A stretch of DNA of 64,000 bases from Colwellia sp. BRX10-3 (lineage in GTDB: Bacteria > Pseudomonadota > Gammaproteobacteria > Enterobacterales > Alteromonadaceae), in the NCBI RefSeq assembly GCF_014077505.1, contig NZ_JACGWA010000001.1, positions 496,001 to 560,000 on the forward strand, given 5' to 3'. Below the pieces are notes generated by a model that ran no database searches, was not told the DNA's origin, and saw only the letters and a program-made list of their open reading frames with translations. Of this stretch, positions 9,300 to 18,593 are shown piece after piece. Positions within the stretch are counted from its first letter, which is position 1; the number at the start of each line of letters is the position of its first letter. Position numbers and translations under genes: made by a program.

Positions 9300-11243
9300 T
9301 TAGCTATGAACGATTCGATTACTAACTAAATGTTCAACAACTGCAGGATCTGCTAGCGTTGAAGTGTCACCTAAAGTATCAAGGTCATTTTCAGCAATTT
9401 TACGCAAAATACGGCGCATAATTTTACCTGATCGGGTTTTAGGCAATCCTGGAGCATATTGAATGTAGTCAGGTTTAGCGAAACGCCCTAATTCTTTAGC
9501 AACAAACTCAGTTAGCTCTGCTAACAACTCAGTAGACTCTGTCGCGTTATTCATTAAAGTGACATAAGCATAAACGCCTTGGCCTTTAATTTCATGTGGA
9601 TATCCAACGACAGCAGCTTCAGCCACTGCTGGATGCAATACCAAAGCACTTTCTATTTCAGCAGTACCTAATCTATGGCCAGATACATTTAAAACATCAT
9701 CAACGCGACCCGTTATCCAGTAGAAACCGTCTTCATCACGTTTTGCACCATCACCAGTAAAGTAATTTCCCGGATATTGGCTTAGGTAAGTTTGATAGAA
9801 GCGCTCATGATCGCCATAAACACTGCGTAATTGCCCAGGCCAACTACCTGTGATCATTAATAAACCTTGGTTTTCACCTTCAAGGGTGTTGCCATCTTTA
9901 TCAAATAAAGCAGGTTTAACACCAAAAAACGGTTTACCTGCTGCACCCGGTTTCATATCAACTGCACCTGGTAGCGAAGTAATTAATATACCGCCAGTTT
10001 CTGTTTGCCACCAAGTATCAACCACAGGACAATTATTTTTACCTACGACTTCATAATACCAGTGCCATGCTTCAGGATTAATGGGCTCCCCCACGGTGCC
10101 TAAAATGCGCAACGATGATAAATCTGCTTTTTCAACAAAACTATCACCCACACTCATTAATGCACGAATAGCCGTTGGTGCAGTATAAAAAATATTCACT
10201 TGGTGCTTATCACACACTTGCCAAAAGCGACCAGCATCAGGGTAAGTAGGCACGCCTTCAAAAACCAGCGTTGTCGCACCGTTAGCTAATGGTCCGTAAA
10301 AAATATAAGAGTGACCTGTGATCCAACCCGCATCAGCCGTACACCAATAAATTTCACCCTCTTTATAATCGAAGACATATTTATGGGTCATTGCGGCGTA
10401 AAGTATATAACCTCCACAAGTATGCAGAACACCTTTAGGCGTGCCTGTCGAACCTGAGGTATATAAAATGAATAGTGGATCTTCAGCATCCATTACTTCA
10501 GGTTCACAAGCTGCTGGTAGTTTGGCGACTTCTTCTTGATAATTGACATCAATTTTGTTGTTCCAAGCCACGTCTCCGCCAGTGCGTTGCACTACAATCA
10601 CGGAATGAACATTTGGACAGTCGGCAACGGCTGCATCAACATTTACTTTCAACGGAATAACACGACCACCACGGAGACTTTCATCCGAAGTAACAACCAC
10701 CTTACAGTCGGCATCAATAATACGTGAACGAATCGCTTCAGTTGAAAAACCACCAAATACCACAGAATGAACTGCACCTATGCGCGCACAGGCTAGCATG
10801 GCGTAACCAATTTCTGGGATCATCGGCATATATATGCACACACGATCACCTTTTTTCACGCCGCGTGCTTTTAGTAAATTAGCAAATCGACACACATGAT
10901 CATGTAGCTCTTGATAGGTGATTTTTTTATCTTCACTCGGGTCGTCGCCTTCCCAAATAATGGCAGTTTCATCAGCTTTACTGACTAAGTGACGGTCAAT
11001 ACAGTTATAGCTAACATTTAATTTACCACCAGAAAACCATTTAATATTGGCAGATTTCAAATCAACATCAGAGACACTATCCCATGGCTTATACCAGTCG
11101 AGAAACTCTTCAGCTTGTTCAGCCCAGAAAACATCGGGTTGCTCAATTGACTGTTGATACATAGCATCATATTTTGCAGAATCAATATAAGTGTGGGCTT
11201 TTGCCTGCGCTAATACGGGATAACGGCTTTTTAGTTCTTGCAT
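9300..11243 (-). CDS. acs: Acetyl-CoA synthetase
   Basis: This cytosolic AMP-forming enzyme activates acetate to acetyl-CoA through acetyl-AMP. The 647-residue length matches the family. The ATP-binding loop [11 protein letters not shown] is at residues 261-271. The C-terminal catalytic lysine sits in [10 protein letters not shown] (K607), the site of the regulatory acetylation known for Acs. The start ATG at 11243 has an AAGGA box 6 bases upstream. It is a single-gene unit with a terminator at 9256-9280. The ~290-base upstream region holds its promoter, where I could not define a convincing CRP site. Confidence 0.97.
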   Translation of the reverse strand: MQELKSRYPVLAQAKAHTYIDSAKYDAMYQQSIEQPDVFWAEQAEEFLDWYKPWDSVSDVDLKSANIKWFSGGKLNVSYNCIDRHLVSKADETAIIWEGDDPSEDKKITYQELHDHVCRFANLLKARGVKKGDRVCIYMPMIPEIGYAMLACARIGAVHSVVFGGFSTEAIRSRIIDADCKVVVTSDESLRGGRVIPLKVNVDAAVADCPNVHSVIVVQRTGGDVAWNNKIDVNYQEEVAKLPAACEPEVMDAEDPLFILYTSGSTGTPKGVLHTCGGYILYAAMTHKYVFDYKEGEIYWCTADAGWITGHSYIFYGPLANGATTLVFEGVPTYPDAGRFWQVCDKHQVNIFYTAPTAIRALMSVGDSFVEKADLSSLRILGTVGEPINPEAWHWYYEVVGKNNCPVVDTWWQTETGGILITSLPGAVDMKPGAAGKPFFGVKPALFDKDGNTLEGENQGLLMITGSWPGQLRSVYGDHERFYQTYLSQYPGNYFTGDGAKRDEDGFYWITGRVDDVLNVSGHRLGTAEIESALVLHPAVAEAAVVGYPHEIKGQGVYAYVTLMNNATESTELLAELTEFVAKELGRFAKPDYIQYAPGLPKTRSGKIMRRILRKIAENDLDTLGDTSTLADPAVVEHLVSNRIVHS

Positions 11244-11485
11244 GCTTAATCCTTGAAGTCTAAATATTTAATGGCTTGTCGACACGTTCAGCAAAGGCTT
11301 GGCTTAACTATCGTGCTACTTTAACTTACCAACATCATAGCGTAAGTTTTGGCACTGGAAAACACCACTAAAGTCGAATACCAATGGTTCTTGCATATTA
11401 ATTCTCTACAAAAATTACATTATTTAAATGTCGAAAACACATTAAAACTTAGTTTTAGAATAAACAAGATATTAAAATCAAAAGG

Positions 11486-11516
11486 ATAGAAAGAAGCCCA
11501 ACCGAATGATTGAGCC
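11486..11516 (-). terminator. Probable intrinsic terminator of the PEP-CTERM gene
   Basis: On the minus strand GGCTCAA pairs with TTGGGCT (two G-U pairs) around an 8-base loop and is followed by TTCTTTCT. It lies about 20 bases downstream of the stop at 11537. The stem is modest, so confidence is moderate. Confidence 0.55.
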
Positions 11517-11536
11517 GTTATATAAATTTATATTGG

Positions 11537-12241
11537 CTAGCTTTTATATTTACGAAAGCCCATAAAACATAAGAACAAAGAAAATAGCCCTAAAGTTGTT
11601 GGTTCAGGTACTGGTATAGCGGTTATTGTGACTGCTTGTGAAGTTATGGCTGTGGGTTGAAAAGCGACAGCTTCTCTATAGGTAAAAAATGATTCAAACA
11701 TATCTTTCTTGGGAGTTCTAATATAGTCCCCCGCTGAAACTATTCCGGTATTACCATTAGTAGTGTAATAAGCCATATATTGCTCGTAGAAGTCTCCACG
11801 CATATCGCTGGTAAAGCCTTTAATACCAAAATATTTAGACTCACTATCCTGCGATTCACCTAGTATAGTCATTTGATTGACATGCTGAGTAAAGTCTGTT
11901 GATGGCTTGCGGTGTGTATAAAATTCAGAATAATCAGTTACTGTGCCATAACTATTAGTATCACTCTTATCAAAAGAGAAATCAAAATTAGTTAGTAATA
12001 CACTCACTAATTTACTACTTGCAAACGTCCAGCCTGCATCTAAATTAGCTAAATAGTCTTGATATTCAGCTAATTCTAGCTCGCGAGTAAAAGTTAAATC
12101 TAGCCACTCAAAATTGGTTTCACTGTCATAAGTAATACCACCAGCAATCCCTAAATAATTTCTTTCAATTAATGAAGCTGATGCAAACGATGACCAAAGG
12201 CAGAAGATTAATATGAATTTAAAAAAAAGTAGCGCACGCAT
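11537..12241 (-). CDS. PEP-CTERM sorting-domain secreted protein
   Basis: The 234-residue product has an N-terminal signal peptide (MRALLFFKFILIFCLWSSFA, cleavage near SAS-L) and a C-terminal PEP-CTERM tripartite signal. That signal is VPEP at residues 211-214, a hydrophobic segment (TTLGLFSLFLCFMGF), then a basic end (RKYKS). Proteins with this tail are cut and sorted by an exosortase (EpsH/XrtA), usually in strains that make exopolysaccharide. The body has the 'GGITYDSETNFEWLDL' opening often seen in this class, but its function is unknown. No exosortase is in the window, so it must be elsewhere. An exact (ATT)7 tract lies just upstream of the ribosome-binding site. Confidence 0.88.
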   Translation of the reverse strand: MRALLFFKFILIFCLWSSFASASLIERNYLGIAGGITYDSETNFEWLDLTFTRELELAEYQDYLANLDAGWTFASSKLVSVLLTNFDFSFDKSDTNSYGTVTDYSEFYTHRKPSTDFTQHVNQMTILGESQDSESKYFGIKGFTSDMRGDFYEQYMAYYTTNGNTGIVSAGDYIRTPKKDMFESFFTYREAVAFQPTAITSQAVTITAIPVPEPTTLGLFSLFLCFMGFRKYKS

Positions 12242-12259
12242 TAATGGAGTTCTCCGAAT

Positions 12260-12280
12260 ATTATTATTATTATTATTATT
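12260..12280. repeat. Trinucleotide tract (ATT)7 upstream of the PEP-CTERM gene
   Basis: Seven exact ATT units. On the coding (minus) strand this is (AAT)7, ending about 19 bases before the start codon and just before the GGAGAAC ribosome-binding region. Length changes here would alter promoter or leader spacing, not the reading frame. Confidence 0.85.
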
Positions 12281-12486
12281 TTTAAATATATAGCTTTGAG
12301 AAACACTTAGTCCATTAACATTTCTGTTACAAATTTACAGACATTTAGTTACATATTCAATATTTAATCGTTTTTTTATTATTAAAGTCCATAAGTTACA
12401 TTGATTTATCAACTGGTAAAACCAGTCTTCCCCCCGTTTTGCAGAGTATTTGAGGGATAAGTTAAGGAATTTAGAAAAAACAACAC

Positions 12487-12519
12487 AAAAAAGCCTGTTT
12501 GATTTCCCAAACAGGCTTT
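12487..12519 (-). terminator. Intrinsic terminator of the rpsP-rimM-trmD-rplS operon
   Basis: On the minus strand AAGCCTGTTTG pairs with CAAACAGGCTT around a 6-base loop and is followed by a run of T. It lies about 55 bases past the rplS stop. Confidence 0.92.
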
Positions 12520-12575
12520 CTTCATCATCTTTCTTTACTAAAAAATTAGCAGATATTACTCTAGTTAAAGAGGAA

Positions 12576-12929
12576 TTATCTTTTGCCCAATTTCTCTTTG
12601 ATACGTGCAGAACGACCTGAACGCTCACGAAGATAGTAAAGCTTAGCTTGACGAACATCACCGCGACGTTTGATTTCAATTGAATCAACGATTGGGCTAT
12701 GTGTCTGGAATACACGCTCTACACCAACACCGTTCGAGATTTTACGAACAGTGAATGCAGAATTGATGCCGCGGTTTTTAATAGCAATTACAACACCTTC
12801 AAATGCTTGAAGACGTGATTTATCACCTTCTGTAACTTTTACTTGTACAACAACGGTATCGCCTGGGCTATACGCTGGTACATCTTTTTTCATTTGCTCA
12901 GCTTCAAGCTGCTTAATAATATTACTCAT
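12576..12929 (-). CDS. rplS: 50S ribosomal protein L19
   Basis: L19 sits at the 30S-50S interface of the ribosome. The 117-residue product matches the family throughout (FSPGDTV-type motif as [13 protein letters not shown], residues 20-32, and [13 protein letters not shown] at the end). It is the last gene of the conserved rpsP-rimM-trmD-rplS operon, 12 bases after trmD, and is followed by a strong terminator. An AAGG box precedes the ATG. Confidence 0.98.
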   Translation of the reverse strand: MSNIIKQLEAEQMKKDVPAYSPGDTVVVQVKVTEGDKSRLQAFEGVVIAIKNRGINSAFTVRKISNGVGVERVFQTHSPIVDSIEIKRRGDVRQAKLYYLRERSGRSARIKEKLGKR

Positions 12930-12941
12930 AATACCTTCTTC

Positions 12942-13820
12942 CTAGGGTTCACAGTCATCAGTAGCATTTTTGTTATCAGCTTTAATGGCTGTTAACATTT
13001 TTTGCTGCTCTGCTGTCAGAGCTAGGTTAGTTAATAGTTCTGGTCTTCTAGTCCACGTTCTTTCTAACGACTGATATTGGCGCCATTGCCTAATATGTTC
13101 GTGATTACCACTTAATAGCACTTTAGGAACAGACTTTGCCTCGTTAACCGAAACGTCCATAACCTCTGGCCTAGTGTAATGTGGACAATCTAATAAACCG
13201 TCAGAAAATGAATCCTGCTCGGCCGATTGTTGATGTCCTAATACTCCAGGCACAAAGCGTGCTACGGCATCGATTACGTTCATAGCAGGTAATTCCCCAC
13301 CACTTAATACGTAATCTCCGACCGACCATTCTTCGTCAATTTCTGACTCAATTAGTCGCTCATCTATACCTTCATAACGTCCTGCTATAAATATCAGTCT
13401 GTCATGTTGTGCTAATTCACGTACACCAGCTTGGTCCAATTTCCGTCCTTGCGGCGACAAATAAATAACCTTCGCTCTACCCTTTTCTTTAATAAGATCA
13501 GGGCTGCTATCTTCATCTGCAGCTTTTCTTGCAGCTTGGATAGCATCACGTAATGGTTGAACCATCATAAGCATCCCTGGTCCGCCGCCGTAAGGTCGGT
13601 CGTCCACAGTACGATGTTTATCACGAGTAAAGTCTCTTGGGTTCCACGTGTGAAACTCAATTAAGCCATTACGAATCGCTCGGCCTGTCACCCCATACTC
13701 AGTAATTGCGTCAAACATCTCAGGAAAAAGGCTTATCACCCCAATCCAGATTTTCTTATTGCTAAGCTTGTCTGTTAATACACTATTACTCAAGTTAGAA
13801 ACCTGGGTCCCAGTCAACAC
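12942..13820 (-). CDS. trmD: tRNA (guanine-N1)-methyltransferase
   Basis: TrmD methylates G37 of tRNAs with a G at position 36, using S-adenosylmethionine and a trefoil-knot fold, and so prevents frameshifting. The conserved core starts at [20 protein letters not shown] and includes the knot motifs [23 protein letters not shown] and [10 protein letters not shown]. At 292 residues it is longer than the E. coli enzyme (255) because of both N- and C-terminal extensions. The start is uncertain. The GTG at 13820 overlaps rimM by 26 bases and lacks a good ribosome-binding site. A TTG at 13793, one base after the rimM stop and with an AGG box, would give 283 residues. Confidence 0.95.
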   Translation of the reverse strand: MLTGTQVSNLSNSVLTDKLSNKKIWIGVISLFPEMFDAITEYGVTGRAIRNGLIEFHTWNPRDFTRDKHRTVDDRPYGGGPGMLMMVQPLRDAIQAARKAADEDSSPDLIKEKGRAKVIYLSPQGRKLDQAGVRELAQHDRLIFIAGRYEGIDERLIESEIDEEWSVGDYVLSGGELPAMNVIDAVARFVPGVLGHQQSAEQDSFSDGLLDCPHYTRPEVMDVSVNEAKSVPKVLLSGNHEHIRQWRQYQSLERTWTRRPELLTNLALTAEQQKMLTAIKADNKNATDDCEP

Positions 13821-14325
13821 AAATTTGTTTATCTTCAGCGCTGATCGAAAGTATAACTTGGTCCATTAAGTAAGGAATTAACCTTTCTTTCTTCCCAAAG
13901 CCATCTTTCAGATTAGCTTTAACAACCAGTACGTCGTTAGCGCCCGTTTCCATTATGTCGGAAACCTGACCTAGGTCGTAACCTTTGTCAGTAACAACTG
14001 CCATGCCGATTAGATCACGCCAATAAAACTCACCTTCCGGTAAGTCTGATAACGCCTCTTCGCTGACAAAAATTTCTGAACCAACAAGCTTTTGGGCTAC
14101 ATCGCGATCATCAATTCCTGCAACTTTAACAACAAGACCATTGTTATGTTTGCGCCAATCGGTAATATCTACTGATTGAATCTTATTTCCTAATTTTAAA
14201 GACCAAGGAAAATAGTCTAGTATGGCTTCATGGTCATCTGTGAATGAATGAATTTTCAACCAACCTTTGATACCGTAGACTGCGCCTACTTTACCTAAGG
14301 TGACATCTTTACCAATTACTTCCAC
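13795..14325 (-). CDS. rimM: 16S rRNA processing protein RimM
   Basis: RimM binds S19 in the 30S head and helps late 16S rRNA maturation. The 176-residue product has the N-terminal RimM domain ([21 protein letters not shown], about residues 10-30) and the C-terminal PRC-barrel domain ([12 protein letters not shown] and [10 protein letters not shown]). The start is GTG with an AGGAG box. It is the second gene of the rpsP operon, 29 bases after rpsP. Confidence 0.97.
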   Translation of the reverse strand: MEVIGKDVTLGKVGAVYGIKGWLKIHSFTDDHEAILDYFPWSLKLGNKIQSVDITDWRKHNNGLVVKVAGIDDRDVAQKLVGSEIFVSEEALSDLPEGEFYWRDLIGMAVVTDKGYDLGQVSDIMETGANDVLVVKANLKDGFGKKERLIPYLMDQVILSISAEDKQICVDWDPGF

Positions 14326-14354
14326 AACAAACTCCTAAAACCTACCAATTTAAT

Positions 14355-14603
14355 TTAAGCTGCTTTTTGAGCATCTTTAACTAATTTGGCCACACGATCA
14401 GATACAGTTGCACCTTGACCAACCCAATGGTTGACACGGTCTAGGTCTAAACGTAATTTTTCCGCTTGACCTTGCGCTGTAGGGTTGAAGAAACCAACTT
14501 TCTCGATGAAACGACCATCGCGAGAGTTACGGCTATCTGCAACAACAACCTGATAGAATGGACGCTTCTTTGCGCCGCCACGAGCTAAACGAATGGTAAC
14601 CAT
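14355..14603 (-). CDS. rpsP: 30S ribosomal protein S16
   Basis: S16 is an early-assembly protein of the 30S body. The 82-residue product has the invariant start [20 protein letters not shown]. It leads the rpsP-rimM-trmD-rplS operon. An AGAGGA box precedes the ATG. A structured leader (14667-14697) lies about 65-95 bases upstream of the start. Confidence 0.98.
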   Translation of the reverse strand: MVTIRLARGGAKKRPFYQVVVADSRNSRDGRFIEKVGFFNPTAQGQAEKLRLDLDRVNHWVGQGATVSDRVAKLVKDAQKAA

Positions 14604-14666
14604 ATCGTCCTCTATATAATTTAAGTGTTAAAACGAATTTTCCAGACATTTCTATCGCCTCAGCGA

Positions 14667-14697
14667 CAGAAAAGCTCGCGTATTTTACGCTTTTCTG
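14667..14697 (-). promoter_or_regulatory. Hairpin in the rpsP operon leader
   Basis: CAGAAAAGC (14667-14675) pairs exactly with GCTTTTCTG (14689-14697). An overlapping alternative hairpin GCGT-AAAAT-ACGC lies inside it. It falls in the likely 5' leader of rpsP, where a fold could influence expression, but no ribosomal-protein leader motif known to me matches it. Confidence 0.4.
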
Positions 14698-14849
14698 CTG
14701 ACAAAGCAACCTAAAGCGAGTGTTAGATGAATTATTTCGCAAATTAGTACCGCTATTATTAATATAACGATATAATTCGTCCTCCACACCTTTTATAACT
14801 TAGCGTCACATCAGCTACGCTTAATTAGCCTTTTCTGGCTGGAAATCGA

Positions 14850-15821
14850 ATGACTCAACTTGCAAACAGTAGTGCAAAAGGATTAACGCTAGCCATGATC
14901 ACGGCTATTATGTGGGGTATTTTGCCCCTGGCGCTAAAATCTGTTTTAGTGTTAATGGACGCTTATACCATTACTTGGTACCGCTTCGCCTTTGCTGCAT
15001 TTTTCGTCACATTATTGTTATGTGCAAAAAATAGAATACCCAGTTCAGCGATTAAAAGTACCAGTAAAATGAAACGGCTTTTATTTGCCGCCATACTATT
15101 AAGCTTAAACTACATATTATATCTCGTTTCTTTGCATTATATTCCAGCCGAAACTGCACAAATGCTTATTCAAATGGCGCCATTTTTCATGTTACTTGGT
15201 AGTGTTGTTTTGATGAAAGAGCATTTTAGTCGCGGTCAAATGGTGGGGTCCTTTATACTTATTTCAGGCTTGTTGTTATTTTTCAATCAACAATTCATTA
15301 ATAACACGGGTCTTGATAACCATGATTTTTTTCTCGGTTTTATTATTATGTTTGGCGCTGCAGTAACTTGGGCGGCCTATGCCATCATTCAAAAACAAAT
15401 GTTAGGTTATTACAGCTCAAACCAAATAATGTGGTGTATTTACTTATTAAGCGCATTGTTTTTTTTACCACTTGCCAGCCCTTTGCAAATAACAACTTTA
15501 GATAATACCGCATTACTCCTGTTATTATTTTGCTGTGCAAATACCCTAATTGCCTATGGAACTTTTGCTAAATCATTAGAATATTTACCAACGGCAAAAG
15601 TCAGTGCCACTTTAGCGATTACGCCATTATTAACGGTGATTTTCGCTACTATCGCTGAGCAAATCTGGCCAAGCACATTCCAAGCTCAACATTTGAATGT
15701 ACTCGCTTATATCGGCGCAGGCTTGGTGGTATTTGGTTCAATGTTAACTGCCCTAGGTGAAAAAATACTCAATAGAAAGAATATCAATGCATTGAAATTT
15801 TATTTAGGATTTAACAAATAA
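14850..15821 (+). CDS. DMT-superfamily permease with two EamA domains
   Basis: This is an inner-membrane carrier of the drug/metabolite transporter superfamily. The 323-residue product has about ten hydrophobic segments in two homologous EamA halves (first half ending near LILISGLLLFFN, second beginning near GFIIMFGAAVTWAAYAIIQK), followed by a cytoplasmic basic tail. The AITPLLTVIFATIAEQ region in the ninth helix is typical of EamA carriers that export amino acids or metabolites. Substrate cannot be read from sequence. It is a single-gene unit transcribed divergently from rpsP and converging on ffh. Confidence 0.85.
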   Translation: MTQLANSSAKGLTLAMITAIMWGILPLALKSVLVLMDAYTITWYRFAFAAFFVTLLLCAKNRIPSSAIKSTSKMKRLLFAAILLSLNYILYLVSLHYIPAETAQMLIQMAPFFMLLGSVVLMKEHFSRGQMVGSFILISGLLLFFNQQFINNTGLDNHDFFLGFIIMFGAAVTWAAYAIIQKQMLGYYSSNQIMWCIYLLSALFFLPLASPLQITTLDNTALLLLLFCCANTLIAYGTFAKSLEYLPTAKVSATLAITPLLTVIFATIAEQIWPSTFQAQHLNVLAYIGAGLVVFGSMLTALGEKILNRKNINALKFYLGFNK

Positions 15822-15903
15822 CAGCGTTTTAATTCGCTATTGTCATGATCATGCAGTAAAGCTCTACCTTGATATAAGCGTTGAATAGTTTTAATGCAGA
15901 AAA

Positions 15904-15932
15904 CAAAAAAGGTAGCAATGAGCTACCTTTTT
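15904..15932. terminator. Bidirectional terminator between the EamA permease and ffh
   Basis: AAAAAGGTAGC pairs with GCTACCTTTTT around a 5-base loop, with A and T runs on either side, so it can stop transcripts from both convergent genes. Confidence 0.88.
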
Positions 15933-15962
15933 AGATAATGAATTAATGCTTAGCGTATTGAA

Positions 15963-17345
15963 TTAACGGCCAAACGGGCCACCGCCCATGCCACCACCTG
16001 GAGGCATCATACCCTTCATTGAGCGCATCATTTTTTGCATGCCGCCTTTGCCTGACATTTTCTTCATCATTTTTTGCATTTGAGTAAATTGTTTAAGTAA
16101 CTTATTTACTTCTTGTATTTGTGTGCCTGCCCCTGCCGCTATACGACGCTTGCGTGAGCCTTTAATAATATCCGGACGTTGTCGTTCTGCTTTAGTCATA
16201 GAGTTAATCATAGCTTCCATACGGATAGTGACTTTATCATCCATTTGGCCTTTAACTTGCTCCGACATATTACCCATACCTGGCAACTTATCCATTAGAC
16301 CCATCATGCCACCCATACTTTTCATTTGTACGAGTTGATCACGAAAATCTTCTAAATCAAAACCTTTACCACTTTTTACTTTTTTAGCCAGTTTTTCGGC
16401 TTGCTTACGATCAACCTTTTGCTCTACTTCTTCAATTAAAGAGAGTACATCCCCCATACCCAATATGCGTGATGCTATTCTGTCTGGATGAAATGGCTCT
16501 AGGGCTTCAATTTTCTCACCAACACCCATAAACTTGATTGGCTTGCCAGTAATATGACGAATAGACAACGCCGCACCGCCACGGGCATCACCATCAGTTT
16601 TAGTTAAGATAATACCAGTTAACGGTAAAGCATCATTAAATGCTTTCGCTGTATTGGCAGCATCTTGACCCGTCATGGCGTCAACGGTGAATAAAGTTTC
16701 AATCGGATTAATGGCGGCATGTAGCTGTTGGATTTCAGCCATCATTTCGCCGTCAATATGCAAACGGCCGGCAGTATCAACAATTACTACATCAAAAAAG
16801 TTTTTCTTCGCGTGGTCAATTGCGCCGTTGGCAATATCGATTGGTTTTTGTTTAATGTCACTTGGGAAAAAGCCAACGTTAATTTCAGTAGCCAACATTT
16901 CAAGTTGTTTTATCGCGGCTGGTCGATAAACATCCGCACTCACCACTAATACTTTCTTCTTTTCACGCTCGGTTAAGAATTTCGCTAATTTTGCAACTGA
17001 GGTAGTTTTACCCGCACCTTGTAAACCCGCCATTAACACGACAGCTGGGGGCACTGCTTTTAAATCAAGCGCTTCGTTAACATCGCCCATCGCAGATTCT
17101 AGTTCTTTTTGAACTATTTTTACGAACACTTGCCCTGGCGTTAAGCTTTTCGAAACATCTTGCCCAACAGCACTTTCTTTTACTTTGGCAATAAATTCGC
17201 GAATAACCGGTAAAGCGACATCGGCTTCTAATAAGGCCATCCGCACTTCACGTAAAGTTTCTTTTATATTGTCTTCAGTTAAGCGACCACGGCCACTGAT
17301 ATTTTTTAGTGTTTTCGTTAAACGATCGGAAAGATTTTCAAACAT
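15963..17345 (-). CDS. ffh: Signal recognition particle GTPase Ffh
   Basis: Ffh binds 4.5S RNA and signal sequences of nascent inner-membrane proteins and delivers them to FtsY. The 460-residue product has the N domain (1-90), the G domain with P-loop GLQGAGKT at residues 107-114, DTAGR and TKTDGDARGG motifs, and a methionine-rich M domain ending in a glycine/methionine tail (MMPPGGGMGGG). Length matches the family. It is monocistronic, facing the EamA gene. Confidence 0.98.
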   Translation of the reverse strand: MFENLSDRLTKTLKNISGRGRLTEDNIKETLREVRMALLEADVALPVIREFIAKVKESAVGQDVSKSLTPGQVFVKIVQKELESAMGDVNEALDLKAVPPAVVLMAGLQGAGKTTSVAKLAKFLTEREKKKVLVVSADVYRPAAIKQLEMLATEINVGFFPSDIKQKPIDIANGAIDHAKKNFFDVVIVDTAGRLHIDGEMMAEIQQLHAAINPIETLFTVDAMTGQDAANTAKAFNDALPLTGIILTKTDGDARGGAALSIRHITGKPIKFMGVGEKIEALEPFHPDRIASRILGMGDVLSLIEEVEQKVDRKQAEKLAKKVKSGKGFDLEDFRDQLVQMKSMGGMMGLMDKLPGMGNMSEQVKGQMDDKVTIRMEAMINSMTKAERQRPDIIKGSRKRRIAAGAGTQIQEVNKLLKQFTQMQKMMKKMSGKGGMQKMMRSMKGMMPPGGGMGGGPFGR

Positions 17346-17709
17346 AAATGACTCAAATATTAACTTTGCGCAAAAAATTAGCTCTATTATACCCGTACAA
17401 TTAATTAGCGAAAGTAGAAGTTATGCTTTTAAGGTAATGGTACACCTTATATAAAATAAAAAAGCAGGAATAGCGTTCAGTAACAGTGAAGAATTTATGA
17501 AAAACTTTCTAAAATTGTGCCAATTTTGATTTGGTATCAGGGGTGGCGGAATATTAACATTTGTAGCTATTAAATCTTTGCGTAAACTATTGATATAAAG
17601 TGAGCAATAGTTATGGAGTCTGTAAGCTATTCTGCTAGAATCGCAGAGTGAATATTAACTAATGGTATTTATTAACTTGTAAGCAGTTTTTAATTTTTCG
17701 GAGCCCTTT
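17346..17709. other. Divergent promoter region between ffh and ypjD
   Basis: This 364-base stretch holds no gene that I can support. It must contain the outward promoters for ffh and ypjD. I see only a weak TCTGC/GCAGA hairpin near 17630-17650 and no clear operator. Confidence 0.5.
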
Positions 17710-18510
17710 GTGGAATTTTCAAGTATCACTTCATTTACTGCCTTTGTATGTTACAGCTTAGCGACGATATCAATTTTGTCTCGTTTGTTTCACCCTAAAG
17801 GGCCAAATTTAATTATTACTTTAATTTTTGCCTGTTTAGCGATCATTTTTCATGTACTAAGCAGCTCACAATTTTTATTTACTCATAACAACCTAAACTT
17901 CTCGCTACCTAATGTAGTTTCGCTGGTCAGTTTAATTATTAGCTTAGTTATTTCAACGGTCGCTTTACGCTTCAAGGTTAATTTATTACTACCGGTAGTT
18001 TATGGCTTTGCTGGTATTTGGCAACTCAGTATGATTTTCATTTCGCCCATAGGCAACATGGAAATTGTTGCTGATAAAATTGCTATGTTAAGCCATATTA
18101 CTCTCGCCCTTATTGCTTATTGTGTTTTAGTTATCGCGACCTTATATGCCTTTCAAGTTGCTTATATCAATACGAAATTAAAAAGTAAAAACTTCCAAGC
18201 AGTTCATCACTTGCCACCTTTAATGCAAGTTGAACGACAATTATTCATTATTTTACTGTTAGGTAGCATCTGCTTATTGCTTAGCCAAGTGTTAGGTTTT
18301 TTGTTTCTTGATGGTATGATCTCAAAAGAGAATGCCCATAAAACAATTTTATCTCTTATTGCCTGCACAATTTACTTTGTTACCTTGTGGGGACATTTTA
18401 AACAAGGTTGGCGTGGCCAACGCGTGCTGACATTAACATTAATTGCCACCTTCATACTTACTTTGGCTTATTTTGGTAGTCGATTTGTGAAAGAATTTCT
18501 CTTATTATAA
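17710..18510 (+). CDS. ypjD: Inner-membrane cytochrome c assembly-family protein YpjD
   Basis: The 266-residue product has about eight membrane segments and belongs to the CcmC/CcsA-like cytochrome c assembly family (YpjD in E. coli, 263 residues). The hallmark is the C-terminal half with LIAYCVLVIATLYAFQVAYI and LPPLMQVERQLFIILLLGS, matching YpjD. The name-giving function is unproved; haem handling is inferred from the family. The start is a GTG with a GGAG box 6 bases upstream. The downstream corC-like gene follows after 83 bases, the same pairing (ypjD-yfjD) as in E. coli, where the genes flank ffh as here. Confidence 0.92.
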   Translation: MEFSSITSFTAFVCYSLATISILSRLFHPKGPNLIITLIFACLAIIFHVLSSSQFLFTHNNLNFSLPNVVSLVSLIISLVISTVALRFKVNLLLPVVYGFAGIWQLSMIFISPIGNMEIVADKIAMLSHITLALIAYCVLVIATLYAFQVAYINTKLKSKNFQAVHHLPPLMQVERQLFIILLLGSICLLLSQVLGFLFLDGMISKENAHKTILSLIACTIYFVTLWGHFKQGWRGQRVLTLTLIATFILTLAYFGSRFVKEFLLL

Positions 18511-18593
18511 TTTTTAGCGTATAAGAGAACTTTGTATTACATTTCCAAATTTGCGATGTAATATTAGTAACAATTTATTTATAGGATCCCTTT

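Noticed and set aside
12335-12715. 126-codon minus-strand frame overlapping rplS
   Set aside because: It runs through the rplS reading frame and the operon terminator; rplS is certain.
14533-14787. 84-codon minus-strand frame over the rpsP leader and start
   Set aside because: It overlaps the certain rpsP gene out of frame and covers the structured leader.
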